Positions 57,634 through 64,000 of a stretch of 64,000 nucleotides of DNA are shown here, piece after piece (the first letter of the stretch is position 1; each line of letters begins with the position of its first letter). The DNA is from Spirosoma panaciterrae DSM 21099 (GTDB lineage: Bacteria; Bacteroidota; Bacteroidia; Cytophagales; Spirosomataceae): the NCBI RefSeq assembly GCF_000374025.1, contig NZ_KB893217.1, positions 124,001 through 188,000 of the forward strand. Reading direction: 5' to 3'. The translations under genes were made by a program, and so were the position numbers. A model generated the notes under the pieces. That model had not been told where the DNA came from and did not search any database. It saw only the letters and a list, made by a program, of their open reading frames with translations.

Positions 57634-60324
57634 CTAGAATGGATAGCCTACCCCAAAATTGATTACCAGCGGATTAGGCCCACTGGATAATTTGGCCAGG
57701 GAGAACTTGGGGAGAATAAATCGTTGATCAACGATCTCCCCTTTCTCATTAGTATATTTCCGGGCGGGGTCCCATACTTTGATCCCGCCATCGAAACGAA
57801 TCACAAAAAATGAGAAGTCGATGCGTAACCCTACTCCCGTACCGACCGCAATTTGTGGTAGGAACGAATCGAACTGAAAAATTGAACCGGCACGAGGTTG
57901 ATCAGTGGTTGCCGAACGACTTCGAAAAGCCCATACATTACCCGCATCGATAAAAACAGCCCCGTTTATATCCGCTCCGAGGTGAAATAAGCGCCCCCGT
58001 AATTCGGCCGACCCTTCGATCAATATATTACCCGGCTGCTCGAATAAATATTTAAACTGCCCGGTCAATGTGTCGATGGCGGGTTTTGATGGATCGCCCG
58101 ACTGGTATGGGAACGCAGAGCCTGGTCCTAAACGCCTGGGTAGCCAGGCCCGGACACTGTTACTACCGCCCGCAAAAAACAACTTTTCATACGGGACTGG
58201 CCCTCCACCAGGACCATACCCATACGCCAACCCAGTATTGACCCGAAAGGCCAATGTGGTTCGGGAACGAATCGGTATGTAATGGCGATAATCAAAACTT
58301 GCCCGAAGGAATTTATAAAGCTGAACACCAATTCCGCCATTTTCTTCACTCCACTGGGAAACCGTCTTATCCGAAAAGAAATTGAGTGTTGTCCCCCCCG
58401 ATTCCAGAACGGTACGAAAGAAATTAGCCTGCCGATTTTGCCCGGGCGTATTGGTATTGTATGTGTAAGCGAAGCTAAAACTTGAACTGAGCGACCGTCG
58501 AAAAAAGTTTAAATAAATCGTACTTCCCTGACTTCGCAAGGCCAGGAGCTGGTCGTAGAACGCCTGACTTATGACCTTATTGGTACCATCTCCAGCATTG
58601 ATCAGGTTAATATCGGCAATTAGAAAATTAAATTGTTTGGCCGGAGTGGTTTGCCAGTTATAGGCCATTGTTGCCCGCAATAACGATCGGCGGAAATCGG
58701 GCCGGAAGGTATTATTGAAGCTTAAGCTAACCTGAGTACGAGGAGCGTAGGGCGTAAACCGAAACCGAAATCGACCAGGCAGCAGCATTTGTGGAAAAAT
58801 AAGTGAACTGCTGACCCCTAATTCCTGCGATGCATACACGACTTTGTTAAAATTATTCGGATCGGGCACAAACCCGGTCTGCGCTTCTACCCCATAGCGT
58901 ACGGAGGTTTCGAAGGTTTCCAGACCACCAAACATATTCCGTACCCGAAAAATCAGGCTTCCAAACCCACCCGGATACCCTTGCCCCTGATAGAATAATC
59001 CAGTAGCTCCTCCTTCGGCTGTCGCTTCGTATTTATCTAAGGGGCTGGCCGTAATGAGGGCATGCAATCGGCGATTGGTGGTGTCGATGAAATTGAGGTT
59101 GATGTATTTGAACTGATTCAGCATGAACAGCTGCCGCTGCGTGTCACGAAAGTTGGTCTGACTGTAAAGCTGATTGGGACGAAGCAGAATTTTTGATTCC
59201 AGTAACCGCAATGAAATATCCCGGCCACTTAGCATGTAGGTAATCCCGTTCCGTTTGGCGGTATCCAGCGGATTCATCATCGTGGGTTGCCCGCTGGTAG
59301 CCAAATCAATATTGGGGCTGATCTGCACATCGACATCCCCAATGTGATAAATCGGGTGCGATGATTTACCGGGTGGGTTCGCGATCAGAATGGCAACATC
59401 GACCGTACGACGGGTAGAATCACCCGGTTCGGCTCCCTCCAGATAGCGACGGGCATTTCCCCGCCGAATGGTGTCGACGTCCGTAGCCCGAATATACTGG
59501 CGGGAAAACGTGTAATACCCCCGATCACGTAGTAAGGACTCTATGCGAAGGCGCTCGCCCGACATGTTCTCAAAATCGAATCGTTCGCCTACTTTTAGTT
59601 TCGACTGGTCGAATGATTGCCGGACAATGGAATCAATCCGAGGGTCAGCAATCTGATAATTGATGTTGCGCAGGTAAAACCCTTCGTTTTCTCGAATCAG
59701 ATAATTCACCCGAATCTGCGACCGACGAATCGTGTCGAGCGTATAGCTGGTTTTTGCATTGAAGAAGCCTTTGTCCGACAGGTATTTCTGCATTTTAGTG
59801 GCATTGGCTTTGGCATCTGCTTCGGCAAAATAAGAGGGGGGTTCGCCAAGGCTCCGCATCAGCCAGTTACCTTCTTCTGCCTTAAGGCGCAGGCGTTTCA
59901 GTTTTCGCCCATATTGCTTATTTAATTTTTTCAATGCCCTGGGCTGGTCGGCCAGTTGCTGGCTTTGCTGTTCAAATTCATTAGTTTTGGCCTGTAACTC
60001 CTGAACGGCCGCTTCCCGGTTGTATCGACGTAAACCCAATTGATAAAACCAAAGTGGTGGGGTGATCGGGAGTCCCAGCACCCGACGGTTCGGTTTCTGT
60101 GGAATCAGACTTTCGAGGTTTTCGCGGGAAATGGTTCGGTTACCCTTTACCGTTTGGGCCGTCAGGATATACTGATTGATGCCCAGCCGTTTGGTACTCA
60201 GGCAACTGGACAGAGAAACGACGATTACCAACAGGCTTATTCGCGATGTATGATGCAGGGTATTTGATGTATAGCTAACCAACCCATCATACATCCTACA
60301 TCCTATATCATACATCTTTTTCAT
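57634..60324 (-). CDS. tamL: TamL-like Omp85-family outer-membrane lipoprotein
   Basis: About 896 residues. A hydrophobic stretch with lipobox VVSLSSC lies near residues 30-40 of the frame. POTRA-like segments (about 60-420: GERFDFENMSGERLRIESLL, GRDISLRLLESKILLRPNQL, NQFKYINLNFID) and a long C-terminal beta-barrel (about 430-896; LTFRVNTG-like strands, GGSNSVRAWLPRRLGPG lid-loop motif, PLVINFGVGYPF end) give the Omp85/TamA plan. A lipoprotein of this type is the Bacteroidota TamL, which inserts outer-membrane proteins. The 5' end is odd: codons before the lipobox are made of repeat element N, and its ATG shares CATG with the ATG of the divergent trmH. The true start is uncertain. Confidence 0.88.
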   Translation of the reverse strand: MKKMYDIGCRMYDGLVSYTSNTLHHTSRISLLVIVVSLSSCLSTKRLGINQYILTAQTVKGNRTISRENLESLIPQKPNRRVLGLPITPPLWFYQLGLRRYNREAAVQELQAKTNEFEQQSQQLADQPRALKKLNKQYGRKLKRLRLKAEEGNWLMRSLGEPPSYFAEADAKANATKMQKYLSDKGFFNAKTSYTLDTIRRSQIRVNYLIRENEGFYLRNINYQIADPRIDSIVRQSFDQSKLKVGERFDFENMSGERLRIESLLRDRGYYTFSRQYIRATDVDTIRRGNARRYLEGAEPGDSTRRTVDVAILIANPPGKSSHPIYHIGDVDVQISPNIDLATSGQPTMMNPLDTAKRNGITYMLSGRDISLRLLESKILLRPNQLYSQTNFRDTQRQLFMLNQFKYINLNFIDTTNRRLHALITASPLDKYEATAEGGATGLFYQGQGYPGGFGSLIFRVRNMFGGLETFETSVRYGVEAQTGFVPDPNNFNKVVYASQELGVSSSLIFPQMLLPGRFRFRFTPYAPRTQVSLSFNNTFRPDFRRSLLRATMAYNWQTTPAKQFNFLIADINLINAGDGTNKVISQAFYDQLLALRSQGSTIYLNFFRRSLSSSFSFAYTYNTNTPGQNRQANFFRTVLESGGTTLNFFSDKTVSQWSEENGGIGVQLYKFLRASFDYRHYIPIRSRTTLAFRVNTGLAYGYGPGGGPVPYEKLFFAGGSNSVRAWLPRRLGPGSAFPYQSGDPSKPAIDTLTGQFKYLFEQPGNILIEGSAELRGRLFHLGADINGAVFIDAGNVWAFRSRSATTDQPRAGSIFQFDSFLPQIAVGTGVGLRIDFSFFVIRFDGGIKVWDPARKYTNEKGEIVDQRFILPKFSLAKLSSGPNPLVINFGVGYPF
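60244..60316. repeat. Inverted heptamer element within the tamL 5' end, TATGATG class (element N)
   Basis: The right arm, read on the minus strand, is ATGTATG, ATATAGG, ATGTAGG, ATGTATG; the left arm complements it (60244-60275, ATGTATGATGCAG). Same unit as element F at 31971. It lies between the tamL/trmH start codons and the tamL lipobox, so if the ATG at 60324 is used the signal-peptide n-region is repeat-coded. Confidence 0.75.
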
Positions 60325-61075
60325 GCTTTCCAAAAATCAGCTTAAATACATACAATCGCTGCACCAGAAAAAATACCGGCAACACCATGGGGCCTTTCTG
60401 GTCGAAGGAGCCAAGAGCGTTCAGGAAGTTCTGCAATCAAACTTCCAGACCGAACTGGTCGTGGCGACCGAAGCATTTTACAAAGAAAACGTTCACCTTA
60501 CAGATCGCCAACGAACAGCCGTCGAAATCGTTTCAGAAGCGGAGCTAACCCGTGCCGGAACACTCGAAAGCAACAATGCGGCTCTGGCTGTGGTCAGAAC
60601 GAAAGAGAACCGGCCGCTATTGGCTCAACCAGACGAAATTGCCTTAGTTTTAGACGATATCCGTGACCCTGGCAATCTGGGTACGATTCTCCGCATTGCG
60701 GATTGGTATGGCGTTCGAAAAATTCTCTGCTCCGAAACAACCGCCGATGTGTATAACCCAAAGGTTATTTCGGCTAGTAAAGGCTCGTTTACCCGAGTAA
60801 ACTGGTGGTATGGCAATGTGGTTCAGGTACTCTCGCAATTGGCTGGTACATTACCCGTTTACGGTGCCTTTCTGGATGGGGCCGATGTGCATACCCTTCC
60901 GTTCAAAAAATCCGGCTATTTGGTGATGGGTAATGAATCGAACGGTATCGGGCCTGACCTTGCCCGATACATAACCCAACCCGTTACCATACCCCGCTAC
61001 GGAGAAGCCGAATCCTTAAATGTTGGTATTGCCACAGCCGTACTACTCGATAATATCCGGCGAACTACAGCTTAA
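60323..61075 (+). CDS. TrmH/SpoU-family RNA 2'-O-methyltransferase
   Basis: 250 residues. N-terminal substrate-binding domain MLSKNQLKYIQSLHQKKYRQ and GAFLVEGAKSVQEVLQS, then the SPOUT knot: LVLDDIRDPGNLGTILRIAD (motif 1), YNPKVISASKGSFTRV, GYLVMGNESNGIGPDLAR (motif 2) and ITIPRYGEAESLNVGIATAV (motif 3). Uses S-adenosylmethionine to methylate ribose in rRNA or tRNA. The start is well supported by the family's usual N-terminus. The ATG overlaps the CATG of the divergent tamL frame, leaving no room for a shared promoter unless promoters lie inside the genes. Confidence 0.94.
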   Translation: MLSKNQLKYIQSLHQKKYRQHHGAFLVEGAKSVQEVLQSNFQTELVVATEAFYKENVHLTDRQRTAVEIVSEAELTRAGTLESNNAALAVVRTKENRPLLAQPDEIALVLDDIRDPGNLGTILRIADWYGVRKILCSETTADVYNPKVISASKGSFTRVNWWYGNVVQVLSQLAGTLPVYGAFLDGADVHTLPFKKSGYLVMGNESNGIGPDLARYITQPVTIPRYGEAESLNVGIATAVLLDNIRRTTA

Positions 61076-61163
61076 ATGCGCTTATCGGGAGCTATGCAGC
61101 CCTCTTCCGCATATCCGCCAATCTGATTAAATCAGCTTCGGCATCCATATATATACCTGTAAA

Positions 61164-61454
61164 TCAATTCATTTCCTGACTACAAACAGCGTCTTGTAGT
61201 TTACAAAACTGTCTATTTGTCAGGCCGGACATTAATGAATCCATGTAGGCTTCTGTTCGAAGTAAATAATTTACACTGACAGGCTCCCATTGCTGATGAA
61301 TAAACTGACAGTGGATTTCCACCATAAATCGATTCCAGTAGAATAGATTAATACGCTGGTCGGCTGTCTTCAGTACGCCAATAAAAACGCCATTAAAGTG
61401 TATATCCAAAAGGTGAGCCTGATGTATTGTACCGTTACTTTGATCAATTATCAT
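61164..61454 (-). CDS. Small hypothetical protein
   Basis: 96 residues, no other frame overlaps it, and the composition (Trp, His, Asn, many aromatic residues, mixed charges) is protein-like: HLLDIHFNGVFIGVLKTADQ then FMVEIHCQFIHQQWEPVSVN. Two Cys near the C-terminus. No signal, no family recognised. It sits in a 640-bp gap between trmH and the GH13 gene. Could be a real small gene; the call rests on plausibility alone. Confidence 0.45.
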   Translation of the reverse strand: MIIDQSNGTIHQAHLLDIHFNGVFIGVLKTADQRINLFYWNRFMVEIHCQFIHQQWEPVSVNYLLRTEAYMDSLMSGLTNRQFCKLQDAVCSQEMN

Positions 61455-61717
61455 TAGAAAAATATAGAGCTTATAATCGTATTAGTTTCTCCTCGGCCCA
61501 GCTTCGCATCCCCTGTATAAAGAGTGAATAATCACGGCAATTGATGCCTGTGATTTATCTACGAGTAGCCTCATTACAGATCATTTTTGTTCTGCCATTT
61601 CCTCGTTTTTTGGGTGTATGAAGGCTCGTTTGGCAAACAAAAGGCACCTTTCCTCCCTTTAAGCATCAGACGATTCGTTAGACGGTCGACGGTACCTAAT
61701 AGTAACGGCTCAATACT

Positions 61718-63331
61718 ATGAACGAAAGTAGTCCAGAATATATATGGTGGCAGAAAGGTATTATTTATCAAATTTATCCCCGATCCTTTCAGGACAGCAA
61801 CGGTGATGGCCTTGGCGATCTTCAGGGTATTCTGAAGCGGCTGGACTACCTGAATAGCTTGGGGGTTACGGCCCTGTGGCTCTCGCCAATCTACCCTTCG
61901 CCAATGGCCGATTTCGGCTACGATATCGCTGACTATCAGACTGTAGACGCCATCTTTGGTTCACTATCCGATTTCGATGAGTTGCTGGCTGGAGTCCATA
62001 GCCGGGGAATGAAATTGATTCTGGACCTCGTTCCGAACCATACTTCGAATCAACATCCCTGGTTCCTCGAATCCCGCTCGTCGCGCGATAATCCTAAGCG
62101 GGACTGGTATATCTGGCACGACAGCAAACCTGATGGTTCAGCCCCTAACAACTGGCTCAGTGTATTCGGCGGCAGTGCCTGGGAATGGGACGAGCTTACC
62201 GGCCAATATTACTACCATGCCTTTCTGAAGGAACAGCCTGACCTCAACTGGCGAAATCCAGCGGTGCAGGAGGCCATGTTGGGGGTTATGCGATTCTGGC
62301 TGGACAAAGGCGTTGATGGGTTCCGGGTCGATGTGATGTGGCATATGATCAAAGACAAACACCTGCGCGACAACCCCATCAATCCCGACTACCAGCCGCA
62401 TATGGCAACCTATGAGCAACTACTGCCCGTTTATTCTACCGACCAGCCAGACGTTCATGATATTGTCTTAAAAATGCGTCAGGTTGTCGACGCTTATCCT
62501 GAGCGGCTCCTTATTGGCGAGATATACCTACCTATCCATCAGCTTGTTGCGTACTATGGCATCGACGGCAAGGGAGCCCATCTGCCCTTTAACTTTCAGT
62601 TACTAACTCTACCCTGGGATGCACAGACAATTGCAGCTACCATCGACCAGTATGAAGGTCTTTTACCCAAAGGCGGCTGGCCCAACTGGGTATTGGGCAA
62701 CCACGACCAACCCCGCATTACGAGCCGGGTGGGGGTCGAACAAGCCTGGGTGGCCGCCCTGTTGCTACTAACCCTACGCGGTACGCCAACCATTTATTAT
62801 GGCGAAGAAATAGGCATGCGCGATGTCCCGATTCCCTTCAATGAGGTTCAGGACCCCCAGGGGCTGAATATGCCGGATAAAAACCTAAGCCGTGATCCCG
62901 CCCGGACGCCCATGCAGTGGAACCAAACAACGTATGCGGGCTTTTCCGAACGTAAACCATGGCTACGAGTGGCTCCTGATTTCGGCCGAAAAAACGTTTG
63001 GCGACAGGAAGACGATCCGCTTTCTATTCTATCATTTTACAAACGGCTCATCAACCTGCGGCAGCAGGAACCTGCGCTGATGGTTGGCGACTATGTGCCG
63101 GTTTATGCCACGTCGCAGCTCATCGCCTACATCCGGCAACTGGAAGGCCATCCACGTTTTCTTATTCTGCTAAATCTGAGTCACCGAACCGCTTATTTCA
63201 ATGCCAAAGACAATCCACTTAGAGGCATTGTCGAAATCGCAACAACTCCCGAATGGGAAGGGGTCGAGGTGGCTGACCGCATTAGCCTTGGTGGCGACGA
63301 TGGCTTATTGATACGCTTACTTGACGAGTAA
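61718..63331 (+). CDS. GH13 alpha-glucosidase / oligosaccharide hydrolase
   Basis: 537 residues. The alpha-amylase-family barrel is shown by YQIYPRSFQDSNGDGLGDLQ, LWLSPIYPSPMADFGYDIAD, LVPNHTSNQHPWF, GVDGFRVDVMWHM (nucleophile Asp), LLIGEIYLP (acid/base Glu) and WVLGNHDQPRITSRVG (third Asp). The QxDP-rich start and GDLQGI match the oligo-1,6-glucosidase/alpha-glucosidase subgroup; trehalose-6-phosphate hydrolase or isomaltase activity cannot be separated by eye. No signal peptide, so cytoplasmic. The treZ-like gene follows in 11 bp on the same strand, suggesting an alpha-glucan/trehalose operon. Confidence 0.93.
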   Translation: MNESSPEYIWWQKGIIYQIYPRSFQDSNGDGLGDLQGILKRLDYLNSLGVTALWLSPIYPSPMADFGYDIADYQTVDAIFGSLSDFDELLAGVHSRGMKLILDLVPNHTSNQHPWFLESRSSRDNPKRDWYIWHDSKPDGSAPNNWLSVFGGSAWEWDELTGQYYYHAFLKEQPDLNWRNPAVQEAMLGVMRFWLDKGVDGFRVDVMWHMIKDKHLRDNPINPDYQPHMATYEQLLPVYSTDQPDVHDIVLKMRQVVDAYPERLLIGEIYLPIHQLVAYYGIDGKGAHLPFNFQLLTLPWDAQTIAATIDQYEGLLPKGGWPNWVLGNHDQPRITSRVGVEQAWVAALLLLTLRGTPTIYYGEEIGMRDVPIPFNEVQDPQGLNMPDKNLSRDPARTPMQWNQTTYAGFSERKPWLRVAPDFGRKNVWRQEDDPLSILSFYKRLINLRQQEPALMVGDYVPVYATSQLIAYIRQLEGHPRFLILLNLSHRTAYFNAKDNPLRGIVEIATTPEWEGVEVADRISLGGDDGLLIRLLDE

Positions 63332-63342
63332 ATTAACGATAC

Positions 63343-64000
63343 ATGAAACCAATTGGAGCAACGTATACCGGTAATGGGCGCTGTATATTTACGGTATGGG
63401 CCCCCAAACGCAAATCGGTAACCTTACATATTGTACACCCCCAACCCCGGGAGCTACCCATGCTGTGCGACGAATGGGGCTACTTTAAACTCGAAGTTGA
63501 GGATATTGAACCGGGAACTCAGTATGTGTACCGACTCGACGACCAGGGCGAATTTGCAGACCCTGCCTCCCATTTTCAACCCAATGGCGTTCACGGACCA
63601 TCGGAGGTCATCGATCACTCCGCTTATCGCTGGCAGGATGAGGGCTGGCGTGGTTTACCCTTTCATGACCTGATTTTTTACCAGATCCATGTAGGTACAT
63701 TCACTGCTGAAGGTACGTTTGAAGCCATCATTTCCCGACTCGACAACTTAGCCAGTCTGGGCATAAATGCCCTGCAACTGTTGCCGGTTTGCCAGTTTCC
63801 GGGCGAGCGCAACTGGGGTTACGATGGGGTATATCCGTATTCGGTTCAAGACTCGTATGGTGGGCCAACCGGACTAAAAAAACTGGTCGATGCCTGCCAC
63901 GCCCGTGGGCTGGCTATTTTTCTGGACGTAGTCTACAATCACCTGGGGCCAGAAGGCAACTACCTTACGCAGTTTGGCCCTTACTTCACCGACAAATACC
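63343..64000 (+). CDS. treZ: Malto-oligosyltrehalose trehalohydrolase (3' end outside window)
   Basis: 219 codons visible from the ATG at 63343. The N-terminal carbohydrate-binding domain reads CIFTVWAPKRKSVTLHIV and YVYRLDDQGEFADPASHFQP (typical of TreZ and branching enzymes), then the barrel starts with FYQIHVGTFTAEGTFEAIIS, LPVCQFPGERNWGYDGVYPY and AIFLDVVYNHLGPEGNY. These match TreZ more than GlgB. It releases trehalose from malto-oligosyltrehalose made by TreY, which should be nearby beyond the right edge. Confidence 0.9.
   Translation, partial: MKPIGATYTGNGRCIFTVWAPKRKSVTLHIVHPQPRELPMLCDEWGYFKLEVEDIEPGTQYVYRLDDQGEFADPASHFQPNGVHGPSEVIDHSAYRWQDEGWRGLPFHDLIFYQIHVGTFTAEGTFEAIISRLDNLASLGINALQLLPVCQFPGERNWGYDGVYPYSVQDSYGGPTGLKKLVDACHARGLAIFLDVVYNHLGPEGNYLTQFGPYFTDKY

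Overview
The window looks like chromosomal DNA of a Bacteroidota member, most likely Cytophagales and close to Spirosoma. The evidence is a type IX secretion (T9SS) C-terminal sorting domain, a TamL-type lipoprotein Omp85, a queuosine-precursor transporter, many TPR histidine kinases, weak or absent Shine-Dalgarno sequences, and the block miaB / sigma-54 activator / lptE / TPR protein / secG / groES / groEL. The genus is inferred from gene content only. No rRNA, tRNA, CRISPR array or intact insertion sequence was seen. Product names rest on motifs read by eye.

Layout. 1-4.5 kb: a minus-strand run of secreted proteins (two lipoproteins, a beta-barrel protein, a truncated secreted protein). 4.8-9.9 kb: two paralogous TPR sensor kinases and one NarL-type regulator. 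10-18 kb: Tat-exported sugar enzymes, folE-queD, a metallo-beta-lactamase-fold protein, and a sugar operon (FHS transporter, toxin-antitoxin-like pair, GHMP kinase) whose genes all overlap. 18-26 kb: FtsX-type permease, rbfA, a polytopic membrane protein, the queuosine-precursor transporter, a purple-acid-phosphatase-like enzyme and a di-haem peroxidase. 26-34.8 kb: a 1397-residue double-kinase hybrid sensor, a degenerate TrpF-like barrel, a PspC/LiaF-like pair, and an ECF sigma / anti-sigma-like / Spy-like trio. 34.9-38.9 kb: a split transketolase whose two halves are separated by an ATPase-TOPRIM gene pair that resembles abortive-infection defence systems. 38.9-48.6 kb: M23 and M48 peptidases, an FAH-family hydrolase, sucC, a LolD-like ATPase and a large secreted PQQ-type sugar dehydrogenase with two ricin-like domains. 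49-60.3 kb: groEL/groES, secG, lptE, the sigma-54 activator, miaB and tamL. 60.3-64 kb: a TrmH methyltransferase and the start of a trehalose/alpha-glucan locus (GH13 enzyme, treZ).

The most striking structure is not a gene. Between 10.9 and 60.4 kb about fifteen long imperfect-to-perfect inverted repeats (arms about 20-40 bp) sit at gene boundaries. Many have arms built of tandem 7-, 8- or 10-nt units. They supply stop codons, 5' leaders and probably N-terminal codons, and one lies in frame inside miaB. Their sequences differ but their architecture is shared, which suggests a common generating process. The ATPase-TOPRIM pair inside the transketolase operon and the toxin-antitoxin-like pair inside the sugar operon are the best candidate accessory systems.
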